Shown: positions 34,678-43,038 of the stretch, one piece after another
Position numbering within the stretch: position 1 is the stretch's first letter
How the letters are laid out: every line of letters starts with the position of its first letter
Assembly: GCA_021325025.1 (NCBI GenBank)
Contig: JAJPHZ010000040.1
Span: forward strand, 1 to 64,000
DNA from: Pseudomonadota bacterium
Lineage (GTDB): Bacteria > Desulfobacterota > Binatia > Binatales > Binataceae
Reading direction: 5' to 3'
DNA: 64,000 nucleotides
Program-made: the position numbers and the translations under genes
The notes under the pieces: generated by a model
What the model was told of the DNA's origin: nothing
Seen by the model: the letters and a program-made list of their open reading frames with translations, nothing else
The model's database searches: none

Positions 34678-35242
34678 CGTGTCCCCCAACATGGGTGTGG
34701 CGCCCCTGGATTCGGCGCCGGTGCCTTACGATGTCGTCGCCGAGATGTGGATCGAGGCAGCGAGCGCCGCGCAATCGGCGACCGAGTTATACAATACGAC
34801 GGCGAGTCCGGCGATGGTGCAAGGCCTCAGTTCGCGCGCCGCGAGGTGCCATTCGTATCTGGTTAACGAAGTGGTACAGAAAGACCAGCAGAGCTTCGCG
34901 CCGGGCCGCGCGCCCGGCGTCAACCTGATCTCCGCGATCACCTGGGCGGCGGACAAAGACGACAAAACCGGGCCGCAGGGGTGGCGCAAGCACGGCCCGC
35001 TGGCTTGCCGGGTGCATGTCGGGATGACCCGCTACGTGCAGAACTACATCGCGCAGGCGCTGACGGCTGGCGCGCCCACCTACAACGGCGTGGCGGTGCT
35101 CTACTTCCCGACTTTGCAGGACCTCGAACAGCGGCTTTACGACACCCCGCAAAACGCCGAGGTAATCGCCGCCGACGTCAAGAGCTTCGTCAACCTGGAG
35201 AAGATCGTCACGTTCTACACGACCCAGTACACGCTGAAGTGA
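34541..35242 (+). CDS. EthD domain-containing protein
   Basis: A 233-aa protein; ATG 34541 follows AGGAG. Two dimeric alpha/beta-barrel halves are visible: KFISLISRGAGQERAEFQNW with FVREHAPAV (about 2-100) and a second from about 118 (NLISAITWAADKDD). FQxWFxxxHAPxV is the EthD signature. EthD proteins accompany P450 systems for ether degradation or act as small isomerases/oxygenases. The gene begins inside the 3' end of the esterase gene. Specific role unknown. Confidence 0.85.
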   Translation: MKFISLISRGAGQERAEFQNWFVREHAPAVVKQVARLRQFIVNVNDVSPNMGVAPLDSAPVPYDVVAEMWIEAASAAQSATELYNTTASPAMVQGLSSRAARCHSYLVNEVVQKDQQSFAPGRAPGVNLISAITWAADKDDKTGPQGWRKHGPLACRVHVGMTRYVQNYIAQALTAGAPTYNGVAVLYFPTLQDLEQRLYDTPQNAEVIAADVKSFVNLEKIVTFYTTQYTLK

Positions 35243-35319
35243 AGCGAAGACGCGGCGTCGCGCAGCTACCCGAGTGTCCCCAGCGCGCACGCGCGCGGCG
35301 CCTTGACCCTGCAAACCGA

Positions 35320-36255
35320 CTACTTCTTTTTGCCCGCGAACTTGTTGGTCAGATGGCCGATTAAGTAGTTGCGGATGGCGGGGCGATCAAGCGTGTCGAG
35401 GTCCCAGTCCGCGTCGGGCCGATGGATTACGCGGCTCATCTCCTCTTCGGGCCACAGCCCGATCTGACGGCCGTTGGCTTCGAACACCTGGCCGTTGACG
35501 TTGGAGCAGGCGTCGGTGCACAGCCATACCGCCAGCGTGGCGGGCTGCTCGGGCCGGATCTCCTCGTCGTCGGATGACAGCCAGCTATTGCCCAGCGCGG
35601 GAAAGCCGAGCACTTCCTGCTGGATGCGGATCGTGTCGAGCACCTCGGGGGTGGCCATCCGGGTCCCGGCGCGCGGCCGGATTGCGTTGACGCGCACGCC
35701 GAACTGCCCCAGGTCGCGGGCGACGGTGCGGGTAAACCCGACGATTCCCTCCTTGGCTGCCGAGTAATTGGCCATCGCGTAATGGCCCAGCCCCGATTCC
35801 GACGCGGTGTTGACGATCACGCCGCCGCGCTGCTGGCGGAAAATCGGCGCCGCATGCCGCGTGCAGACAAAGGTACCCTTGAGATGGACGTTGACCACCG
35901 CGTCCCAATCCTCTTCGCTCATTTCCCAGATCGGTTTGGGACGCAGATTGCCGGCGTTGTTGATCAGGATGTCGAGGCGGCCGAAGCTTTTGATCGCGCT
36001 GTCGATGATCGCCTTGCCGCCCGCCATCGTCGCGACCGAATCCGTGTTGGCCACCGCCTCGCCGCCCGCTGCCCTGATTTCGTCAACCACGCTTTGCGCT
36101 ACGCTTTTGTCGGCGCCCTCGCCGCTGGGCGCACCGCCCAGGTCGTTGACTACGACCCTGGCGCCGTGCTGCGCCAGCAGCAGCGCCTCGCAGCGCCCGA
36201 TTCCGCGTCCCGCACCGGTGACGATCGCGACCTTGCCCGCCAGCCGTTTTGCCAT
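35320..36255 (-). CDS. SDR family oxidoreductase, hydroxyacyl-CoA dehydrogenase-like
   Basis: A 311-aa SDR with intact TGAGRGIG (13-20), VVVNDLGG, NNAG (99-102), and Tyr164/Lys168 (YSAAK). The VVNDLG and MxEEDWDAVVNVHLKGTF segments closely match the partial SDR at the left edge and the dehydrogenase part of multifunctional enzymes. About 55 residues after the core end in a Lys-rich tail. It starts the minus-strand arrangement downstream of an alpha/beta hydrolase (15 nt gap) and an LLM oxidoreductase, probably one operon. Confidence 0.9.
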   Translation of the reverse strand: MAKRLAGKVAIVTGAGRGIGRCEALLLAQHGARVVVNDLGGAPSGEGADKSVAQSVVDEIRAAGGEAVANTDSVATMAGGKAIIDSAIKSFGRLDILINNAGNLRPKPIWEMSEEDWDAVVNVHLKGTFVCTRHAAPIFRQQRGGVIVNTASESGLGHYAMANYSAAKEGIVGFTRTVARDLGQFGVRVNAIRPRAGTRMATPEVLDTIRIQQEVLGFPALGNSWLSSDDEEIRPEQPATLAVWLCTDACSNVNGQVFEANGRQIGLWPEEEMSRVIHRPDADWDLDTLDRPAIRNYLIGHLTNKFAGKKK

Positions 36256-36270
36256 CGTCAGCTCCTCCCG

Positions 36271-37056
36271 TTAACCCTTGATGAAGTCGCGCACCAGTTT
36301 GGCAACCGCGCCCGGTTGCTCCATGGGCGCCATATGCGCCGCCGCTTCGACCAACTCGGTCTTCGAGTTTGGGATGAGCCGCGCGAACTCCTCCGCATAA
36401 ACCGCCGGCGTCAGGCCGTCATGCCTGCCCCAGATGATCAGGGTGGGCGCGGCGATCCGATGGATGCGCTTGCGCAGTCCCTTGTCGGGCAGCGGCCAGA
36501 TGAACTTGCCGGTGCAGGCCAGCGCCCACATCAGGCGCACGACCGAATCGGCGTCTTCGAAATTGGCAAAGATATGTTTGCGCGCCGGATGGGTCCGGTC
36601 GTGGAACAGCAACGGCTCCACGTCCGCCTGCGCCATCACCATGTAGTTCTTGATCGGGGTATCATCGCGCCACAGCCCCAGCGAATCGATCAGCACCAGC
36701 TTGCCGACGCGATGGCGCGCCGACGCTGCCAACTCGGCGGCAACCATTCCGCCGAAGGAATGGCCAACGACCGCTGCGGATTGCAACCCAAGGCGGTCAA
36801 ACAATTCGTCGTAGAAAAGCGCCAGGTCCCAGACGTCGTCCAGCGGTTTGACCGCGTCTGGCAAGCCGGCGCTGGTGCCCGGATGCTCGGGCGCATAGAC
36901 GGTGAAGTCGCGCGCCAGCAGATCGAGGAAGTCGTCCCACACCAAACCATAGCCGCTGTGCAGATAGACCAGTGCAGGACCGCTGCCCGCGATTTTCACG
37001 CGCGCCTGCACCTTGTCCTGCCATACGCTGACCGTACGTTCCGAGGTAGCCGCCAT
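36271..37056 (-). CDS. Alpha/beta hydrolase
   Basis: A 261-aa protein. ATG 37056 has GGAAGG upstream and is preferred to ATG 37122, which would overlap the LLM gene. The fold is clear: GPALVYLHSGYG (oxyanion HG position is HS), nucleophile elbow VVGHSFGGMVA, acid in IIWGRHDGLTP, and the base in EAAAHMAPMEQP. Such proteins hydrolyse esters or C-C bonds of ring-cleavage products. It lies 22 nt after the LLM gene and 15 nt before the SDR gene. Confidence 0.9.
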   Translation of the reverse strand: MAATSERTVSVWQDKVQARVKIAGSGPALVYLHSGYGLVWDDFLDLLARDFTVYAPEHPGTSAGLPDAVKPLDDVWDLALFYDELFDRLGLQSAAVVGHSFGGMVAAELAASARHRVGKLVLIDSLGLWRDDTPIKNYMVMAQADVEPLLFHDRTHPARKHIFANFEDADSVVRLMWALACTGKFIWPLPDKGLRKRIHRIAAPTLIIWGRHDGLTPAVYAEEFARLIPNSKTELVEAAAHMAPMEQPGAVAKLVRDFIKG

Positions 37057-37078
37057 CGTAGTTGACCTTCCCGCGCGC

Positions 37079-38341
37079 TTAGGCGTTGGGATGCTTCGCC
37101 GGGCTGGCTGTGCGCGCGCCATTTTCGCGCAGCCGGCGCGGCCACCAGTTGTTGGCCCATCCTTCGTCGTCCCACACGGTACGAAAATGCGGCATCACCT
37201 CGCGCGCGAACAGTTCGATGTTCTTGAGCGTCAGCTCATGCGGCATCGAGCCGATATGCAGCAGCACCATCAGATTGCCCACGCGCAGCTTTTTGACCGC
37301 CGCCATGAGCTGGTCGCGCACCGTAGCCGGGCTGCCGGCGATCACGAACTGATTTTCCACGAAGTCGCGATACTTCCAATTGGGCACCTGCATCATGAGC
37401 TGCGCCTGGTCGGGGTTGATGTTCTTTACGCTGTGGACCAGGCTGCGGTAGTCCTGATGGCCGGGAATCGCCAGCAGTTCCGGCGCGATGTGCAGGCACT
37501 TGTCGTAAAAGTAGCGGATGTGCGGGAAATATTCCTGCTCGGCCCTGGCGTCGGTTTCGGACACCGCGACCAACTGCAGAAAGCCGGCGCGGTAGGGATT
37601 GGGCTCCAGTCCGGTTTTGGAGACGAACTCCCAGAATCCGTCCATGATTTTCTTGCCGACGTTGTTGCCGTAATAGCTCAGGAAGCAGTAGCAGTGATCG
37701 TGGCGGGCGGAGAAGTCCCAGGTGCTGAGGCTGCCGCTGCCGGGAACCCAAACCGGGGGATAGGGGCTTTGGATCGGACGCGGCCACAGGTTGACCATTG
37801 GCAACTGAAAGTACTTGCCGTTCCAGGCGAAGATTTCGCGGCTCTGCCACGCCTTGAGGATCAGGTCGTGCGCCTCATAGTAGCGTTCGCGCTGCTCGAT
37901 GGGGCTGATGCCGTAGCACAGGTTGACATCCATCGGCGAACCCAGCGGCATCCCTGCCACCAGCCGGCCGCCGCTGATGCAATCGAGCATCGCGTATTCC
38001 TCGGCCACCCGGATCGGCGGATTGGTGGTCGGCAGCGTCGCGCCCATCTGCACGATCGCCGTATTCATCCCGTTGGTGGCGCGCGCCAGCACCGAACCCA
38101 TCACGTTGGGCGAGGGCATGAAGCCGTAGGCGTTCTGATGGTGCTCGTTGACGCAAATCCCGTCCATCCCGCAGCGCGCCGCATGGATCAACTCATCCAG
38201 CGTCCAGTTGTAGTACTGGCCCACCTTCTCGGGGTCGGCCAGTTCCCAAAACGGCGGATCGACCCACACCGAGTGGTAGCGCCGCTCGAAGTCGGCGGGC
38301 AGTTCGCGGTACGGCATCAGGTGGAACATCGAAATCTTCAT
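37079..38341 (-). CDS. LLM-class flavin-dependent oxidoreductase (luciferase-like)
   Basis: A 420-aa TIM-barrel flavoprotein. ATG 38341 follows GGGAGGAG. MKISMFHLMPYRELP, the GICVNEHHQNAYG block (near 70), the beta strand before ISGGRLVAGMPLGSP, and IAGSPATVRDQLMA near the C-terminus are hallmarks of LLM-class monooxygenases/reductases that use FMNH2 or F420. In this branch the H-H of NEHH is conserved. Likely oxygenation or C-N/C-C cleavage of a hydrophobic substrate. It heads the set with the hydrolase and SDR downstream. Confidence 0.9.
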   Translation of the reverse strand: MKISMFHLMPYRELPADFERRYHSVWVDPPFWELADPEKVGQYYNWTLDELIHAARCGMDGICVNEHHQNAYGFMPSPNVMGSVLARATNGMNTAIVQMGATLPTTNPPIRVAEEYAMLDCISGGRLVAGMPLGSPMDVNLCYGISPIEQRERYYEAHDLILKAWQSREIFAWNGKYFQLPMVNLWPRPIQSPYPPVWVPGSGSLSTWDFSARHDHCYCFLSYYGNNVGKKIMDGFWEFVSKTGLEPNPYRAGFLQLVAVSETDARAEQEYFPHIRYFYDKCLHIAPELLAIPGHQDYRSLVHSVKNINPDQAQLMMQVPNWKYRDFVENQFVIAGSPATVRDQLMAAVKKLRVGNLMVLLHIGSMPHELTLKNIELFAREVMPHFRTVWDDEGWANNWWPRRLRENGARTASPAKHPNA

Positions 38342-38474
38342 GCCGGTCTCCTCCCCAATCCGAGGACAGCCTGACCTCTGAGTAACATACTTGGCCGGCG
38401 ATTGCCCACTGTGCGGCACGGCTCAATCTTTTTTCCGCGCACGCGCATATAATCATGGCTCAGGAGGGCGGTTG

Positions 38475-39077
38475 ATGGTGCCGAGACGAGCTGCGCGCTT
38501 TGCGTTCCCGATGGTCGCCGTGCTGATGGCAAGCGGGCTTTGCGCCTGCGACATCAACAAGTTTCCGCGGCTGGACGAGCAGGTTAAGGCTTCGTGGAGC
38601 GAAGTTCTCAACCAATACCAGCGCCGCGCCGACCTGATTCCCAACCTGGTCGAGACCGTCAAGGGCTATGCACATCAGGAACAGCAGGTGCTGACCCAGG
38701 TGACCCAGGCGCGCGCCAGGGCGACCCAGATGCAACTTCCCGCCGACATCCTGTCCAACCCGCAGGCGTTCCATCAATTCGAGCAGAACCAGGCGGCACT
38801 GAGTGGCGCACTTGGCCGCCTGCTGGCCGTGAGCGAGAACTACCCGACGCTCAAGTCGGATCAAAACTTCCTGGCGCTGCAGTCGCAGCTGGAAGGCACG
38901 GAAAACCGTATCGCCGTAGCGCGGCGCGATTACATTCTAGCCGTGCAGCAGTACAATACCGCGCTGCGGACCATCCCGGACCGATGGATCGCGGCGTGGT
39001 TGTATCCCGACCTCAAGGTGCGCGAGACCTTCACCATTCCGCAGCAGGCCCAGCAAGCGCCGCAGGTCAGGTTCTGA
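38475..39077 (+). CDS. lemA: LemA family protein
   Basis: A 200-aa protein; ATG 38475 has CAGGAGGG upstream. A signal sequence with a lipobox-like LCAC (about residues 23-26) precedes the LemA core: DEQVKASWSEVLNQYQRRAD, LIPNLVETVKGYA, and the late VQQYNTALRTIPDRWIA. LemA proteins form a long antiparallel helical bundle in the periplasm; function is unclear. Its stop overlaps the start of a YgcG-like gene (TGATG), the usual LemA/TPM pairing. Confidence 0.93.
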   Translation: MVPRRAARFAFPMVAVLMASGLCACDINKFPRLDEQVKASWSEVLNQYQRRADLIPNLVETVKGYAHQEQQVLTQVTQARARATQMQLPADILSNPQAFHQFEQNQAALSGALGRLLAVSENYPTLKSDQNFLALQSQLEGTENRIAVARRDYILAVQQYNTALRTIPDRWIAAWLYPDLKVRETFTIPQQAQQAPQVRF

Positions 39078-39877
39078 TGGCGCCGCGCGGCGATACCGCG
39101 CGCCGCTGCGCCGGCGCGGGGCTATGCCTGGGCGCGTTGATACTGCTGAGCGCCGCTGCGCTTTTGGCTGAGCCGAAATTCCCGGCGCTCATCGGCCGCG
39201 TGGTTGATGACGCCGGAATTCTCAGCCCGGCGACGGTCAACAACTTGGTAGTCATGCTGGCCGCGCATGAAAGGGCGACCGGCGAACAAGTCGTGGTCGT
39301 CACGCTGCCTTCCCTGCAAGGCTATTCGATCGAGGAATTCGGCTATCAGCTCGGCCGCTATTGGGGAATCGGCGAGAAAGGGAAGAACAACGGCGTCCTA
39401 CTCATTGTAGCGCCGAAGGAACGCAAGGTCAGGATCGAGGTCGGCTACGGTCTGGAGGGAGAGCTGACCGACGCCAAATCCAGTCTCATCATCCAGCGCG
39501 ATATCCTGCCGCAGTTCCGCCGCGGCGATTTCGATTCCGGCGTGCTGGCGGGAACTCGCGCGATACTCAAAGTGCTGAGCGGCGAGCCCGAAGGCACCTC
39601 GCCGCCGGGCGGCGCGCGCCCTTCCAATGCCAGCTCGATCGACCCCTGGCTGGTCGTCGGGCTGTTTGGCATCTGGCTGATGTACGTGTTGCTGATGCGC
39701 GCGATGACTCGCAATCCGCGCGTCATCCGGCGCATCGGCCGCTCCCGGTACATTGGTCCGGGCCCATTCCATGGCGGATTCGGCAGCGGTTCATCGGGTG
39801 GCTTTTCGGGCGCTGGCGGTGGATTTACCGGTGGCGGCGGATCGTTCGGCGGAGGAGGCGCGTCTGGGAGTTGGTGA
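39077..39877 (+). CDS. YgcG-like TPM-domain membrane protein
   Basis: A 266-aa protein starting at ATG 39077, overlapping the lemA stop by one base. A signal sequence is followed by the TPM domain (about 34-160: GRVVDDAGILSPATVNNL, GYSIEEFGYQLGRYWGIG, RKVRIEVGYGLEGELTD), a transmembrane segment near 195-212, and a Gly/Ser-rich tail ending GGGGSFGGGGASGSW. This is the standard LemA partner, anchored with the TPM domain outside. The TPM domain is a phosphatase-like fold; the substrate is unknown. Confidence 0.92.
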   Translation: MAPRGDTARRCAGAGLCLGALILLSAAALLAEPKFPALIGRVVDDAGILSPATVNNLVVMLAAHERATGEQVVVVTLPSLQGYSIEEFGYQLGRYWGIGEKGKNNGVLLIVAPKERKVRIEVGYGLEGELTDAKSSLIIQRDILPQFRRGDFDSGVLAGTRAILKVLSGEPEGTSPPGGARPSNASSIDPWLVVGLFGIWLMYVLLMRAMTRNPRVIRRIGRSRYIGPGPFHGGFGSGSSGGFSGAGGGFTGGGGSFGGGGASGSW

Positions 39878-40452
39878 GCAGCCGGCCATTGACGCGCGAG
39901 GAGCACCAGCGCATCTACGCCGCGATTGCCGAAGTCGAGCGCGCCACCGCGGCAGACCTCGACCTGGTCGTCGTGCGCGTCAGCGATCGCTATGCGCTGT
40001 ATCCGCTGGTATGGGCGGCGGTTACGGCATTCGCGGCGACGTTGATCGTGGTTTTGCTGCGGCCCGCGATCAGCGCTCGCGTGGCGCTCGTATTCCAGTT
40101 CGCGATTCTGATTGCAGCCACGCTCATCTTCGACCTGATGCCGATTCGGCTCGCACTGGTGCCGCGCCGCGTCAAACGCGCACATGCCCGCCAGCTTGCG
40201 CACCGCGAATTCGCGGCCCAATACGCGCGCGGCGGGCCGCCGCGAAAGCGCATCCTGCTGTTCGCGTCATTGGGCGAACATTACGTGGAGATCATCGCCG
40301 ACCACGAAACCTACGCTGCCGCGGCCCCTGGGGTGTGGGAAAAAATGGTCGACGATTTCGTATCGGCCGTTGGTGCCGGCCGCCTGGCCGACGGCATCCT
40401 CACGGCCATCGAAGCCAGCGGCGCCCTCCTGCGCACTCGGCATCCGGCGTAA
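39874..40452 (+). CDS. Second TPM-domain protein of the LemA cluster
   Basis: A 192-aa protein from GTG 39874, overlapping the previous stop (GTGA). The first 45 residues (LTREEHQRIYAAIAEVERAT) form the N-terminal helix and strand of a TPM domain; two transmembrane helices follow (about 42-62 and 68-90), then the rest of the domain (RKRILLFASLGEHYVEIIAD and a long helix to ILTAIEASGALL). This interrupted TPM arrangement matches the third gene seen in LemA/YgcG operons. All three genes are translationally linked. Confidence 0.85.
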   Translation: MSSRPLTREEHQRIYAAIAEVERATAADLDLVVVRVSDRYALYPLVWAAVTAFAATLIVVLLRPAISARVALVFQFAILIAATLIFDLMPIRLALVPRRVKRAHARQLAHREFAAQYARGGPPRKRILLFASLGEHYVEIIADHETYAAAAPGVWEKMVDDFVSAVGAGRLADGILTAIEASGALLRTRHPA

Positions 40453-40468
40453 CCTACAGCGCGCCGGG

Positions 40469-41171
40469 TCACTGAGCAGCTACCAGTTCGGCCCATCGGT
40501 TGAAGACCGTTTCCCTCACAGCGAGGAGCCGCTTGAAATGGTCGGCTGCTTCGATAATACAATGGGTTGGATCGATACCGGCCTGCCGCAGCCTGGGTTC
40601 GAATGCGCTCACGCACGCGGCAACCATTTCAGGCTTCATCTCCAGATGAAATAGCAAGCCATACGCGTTGGTGCCGTAGCGAAAAGCCTGGCACGCCGTC
40701 ATCTTCGAGCGCGCCAGCGCAACCGCCCCCGCCGGCAGATCGAATATGTCGCCATGCCACACGCAGGTGACGAAGGACGCCGGGAGATCGTGAAAGAGCC
40801 GATCATGGTGGGCCGGCTCAAGGCGGACCGGAAGCCAGCCGATCTCGGGAACCTTCGCCGCACGGACATTGGCGCCGAGAGCGGCGGCCAAAAGCTGGCT
40901 CCCGAGGCAGATTCCAAGTACGGGTTTGGAGCGCCAGGGCCCGCTTGATCAACTCAATCTCCGTACGCAAAAAGGGATAGAGATCCAGACGGTAAACACT
41001 GAAAGGTCCACCGAGCACGACCAGCCCTGCCATCCCATCAATCTCCCCGCTCTGGGGCTGACCTTCAGCCATAGAGAGATACGTCCATTCGATTCCACAG
41101 CTTTGCAGCGCGTCGCCGATAGCGCCGAGCGTTTCACAACCGTAGTGTTGCAGTGCGATAACTCGTCTCAT
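40469..41171 (-). pseudogene. Class I glutamine amidotransferase, frameshifted
   Basis: The N-terminal half reads MRRVIALQHYGCETLGAIG from ATG 41171 to about 40928. The C-terminal half, with the catalytic nucleophile VLGICLGSQLLAAALG, continues in another frame to 40469, with the base in GLLFHLEM. The junction is at 40921-40929, where the mRNA reads CAAACCCGTACTTGG; two missing bases (or one extra) would restore QxPVLGICLG. The intact product would be a GMP synthase-like amidotransferase of about 234 aa (GATase1). Either a sequencing/assembly error at an A/C run or true inactivation. Confidence 0.8.
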
Positions 41172-41275
41172 GGCTACAGACGATCGCATGCGGTTAAGAG
41201 CGAGGACAAGCCGTGGCACCCAAGAGTTTTCGATGATCCTGCTCCGGGCCAATCTATGGTTAAAAGGATTATCAG

Positions 41276-41542
41276 ATGGACAACCCAGCCATTAGTGCAC
41301 AGGTCAGTATCTATCCCCTGCGCCAGGAGCATCTGACGCCCGCGATCGAGGAAGTGGCGGCCGCGTTGCAGGCCAAGGGCCTGCGCGCCGAGGTCGGCCC
41401 GATGAGCACGCACGTCACAGGCGCTGCGCACACCGTATTTGCGGCCCTTGAGGAAGGGTTTGTGCGCGCCGCAGCCAAGGGCTACGTCGTGATGACGATC
41501 ACGGTCTCCAACGCCTGTCCGGTAACGGAAACTGCGCGGTGA
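41276..41542 (+). CDS. YkoF/MTH1187-like small thiamine-binding-fold protein
   Basis: An 88-aa protein; ATG 41276 follows AAAAGGA. ISAQVSIYPLRQEHLTPAI, then EVGPMSTHVTGAAHTVFAAL and VVMTITVSNACP give the ferredoxin-like fold of the thiamine-binding YkoF/MTH1187 family. Its stop overlaps the start of a methyltransferase (GTGA), implying coupled translation. Members bind thiamine or a hydroxymethylpyrimidine; here the role is unproven. Confidence 0.82.
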   Translation: MDNPAISAQVSIYPLRQEHLTPAIEEVAAALQAKGLRAEVGPMSTHVTGAAHTVFAALEEGFVRAAAKGYVVMTITVSNACPVTETAR

Positions 41543-42234
41543 GCTGGCTCATCTTCGAGCGGGCCGCCAGCCGCTATCAGCAATGGTATACGACGCGGGC
41601 AGGACGGCGCGCCGACGCCGCCGAACGCCGCCTGCTTTTGTATCTTATCGACCTGTTTCATAACGCGCGCAGTGTATTGGAGGTCGGATGCGGGACCGGT
41701 CATTTCACGGCTTTCCTCGCCGTCCGGGGGTTCAGCGCCACTGGACTGGACCGCGCACCCGCGATGCTGACGGAAGCGGCCCGGGGATTCCCTTCGCTGC
41801 GTTTGGTTTTGGGCGACGCGCACGATCTGCCGTTCCGCGACACATCCGCGGACCTTGTGGTGTTTGTGACAACGCTGGAGTTCCTGGAAGATCCCGCCCG
41901 TGCGCTGCGCGAGGCAGTGCGCGTCGCGCGCCGGGGTGTCGTCGCGGTGGTGCTCAACCGTTGCAGCCTGGGCGGGTTGTCGCGCCGATGGGGCCCGCAA
42001 TCGCGAGGCGCGCTTTTAAGTAAGGCGCGTGATTTCTCCGCCGGTGAACTTCGACAGCATCTGCTGGAGGCCGCAGGCAGGCGGGCGGACGGCATTCGGA
42101 TGGTAAGCACGCTTTTCCCTGACGGACTATCTCGCGCGATCTCCCGAATCCCGCTGGGGGGCGTGATTGGCGCTGCCGTCAAGCTCAGGAATGCAGCGGA
42201 CGCCGGGGGCCGTTTGAATTCTAGCGGCCGCTGA
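41539..42234 (+). CDS. Class I SAM-dependent methyltransferase
   Basis: A 231-aa protein from GTG 41539, overlapping the YkoF-like stop. SAM motif I is VLEVGCGTGHFTAFLA; motif II/III positions are TGLDRAPAML and GDAHDLPFRDTSADLV; motif IV region is FVTTLEFLED. The fold is the UbiE/Methyltransf_11 type; the substrate is not identifiable. It overlaps the 3' end of the convergent crotonase gene by 14 nt. Confidence 0.88.
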   Translation: MSWLIFERAASRYQQWYTTRAGRRADAAERRLLLYLIDLFHNARSVLEVGCGTGHFTAFLAVRGFSATGLDRAPAMLTEAARGFPSLRLVLGDAHDLPFRDTSADLVVFVTTLEFLEDPARALREAVRVARRGVVAVVLNRCSLGGLSRRWGPQSRGALLSKARDFSAGELRQHLLEAAGRRADGIRMVSTLFPDGLSRAISRIPLGGVIGAAVKLRNAADAGGRLNSSGR

Positions 42235-43000
42235 AGCGCGCGGTGCGCCGCTCGACAAAGGAGCGCACGCCTTCGTGGGCGTCCTCCGATTTTTCCAGTT
42301 CGTGGTATTGGGGCAGCAGCGCCGCCAACGCCGCCGCCGCGCCTTCCATCACCGACTTGCGCGCCGAGACGATCGTGGCGCGCACGGCCAGCGGCGCCTG
42401 CGCTGCGATGGTCTCGGCGATCGCGACCGCCCGCTCCAACTCCTGGCCGGGGGGCGTGACCTCCTGTACCAACCCGATGCGATAGCCTTCGCGCGCGTCG
42501 AACTCATCTCCGGTCAGCAGGTAGCGCATCGCATTGCCCCATCCCGTCAGCGTGATCATCCGCACCGTCGCACCCGCCGCGGGAAACACGCCGCGCTTGA
42601 CCTCGATCTGGCCGAAGCGAGTGTTTTCCGCTGCCACGCAGATATCGCTGGCCAGCGCCAGTTCGATGCCGATCGTCAGACAGCGGCCGTGGATCGCAAT
42701 CACCACCGGCTTGGTGCGCGCCCGGCCGTAGATTCCCATCGGCTCGATTCCGCCCGGCGGCGGGATGAAGTGTTCGGGGCGGACCTGGGTCAGGTCGATG
42801 CCCGCGGTGAAATGATCGCCATGCGCGAACAGCACGGCGCATCGGTACTGGTCATTGTTTTCGTACTCCGTGTATGCCGCGATAAGCGCGCGCAGCATCG
42901 GCAGGTCGAACGCATTCATCTTGCGCGGCCGATCGATGCCCATCAGAAAGACGTGGCCGCGAGCCTCGGTGGTGATTCGTCCCTCGCTCGGATTTTCCAT
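42221..43000 (-). CDS. Enoyl-CoA hydratase/isomerase (crotonase) family protein
   Basis: A 259-aa protein; ATG 43000 with GAGGAG upstream is preferred to ATG 43042. The crotonase landmarks are RPRKMNAFDLPML, the oxyanion loop HFTAGIDL, HGRCLTIGIELALASD with the first catalytic Glu, and FGQIEVKRGVFPAAGA with the second. Both Glu residues are kept, so hydratase activity is plausible. It acts on a 2-enoyl-CoA in beta-oxidation-like routes. It lies 38 nt downstream of the propeller gene on the same strand. Confidence 0.9.
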   Translation of the reverse strand: MENPSEGRITTEARGHVFLMGIDRPRKMNAFDLPMLRALIAAYTEYENNDQYRCAVLFAHGDHFTAGIDLTQVRPEHFIPPPGGIEPMGIYGRARTKPVVIAIHGRCLTIGIELALASDICVAAENTRFGQIEVKRGVFPAAGATVRMITLTGWGNAMRYLLTGDEFDAREGYRIGLVQEVTPPGQELERAVAIAETIAAQAPLAVRATIVSARKSVMEGAAAALAALLPQYHELEKSEDAHEGVRSFVERRTARFSGR

Positions 43001-43038
43001 CGCGGTGCTCCTCTGAACGGAAACCAGTTCCTGCGGTA

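Noticed and set aside
39874..41252. tRNA or rRNA signatures
   Set aside because: A GGTTCGAAT string occurs near 40594 but without acceptor and anticodon stems; no RNA gene is recognisable anywhere in the window.
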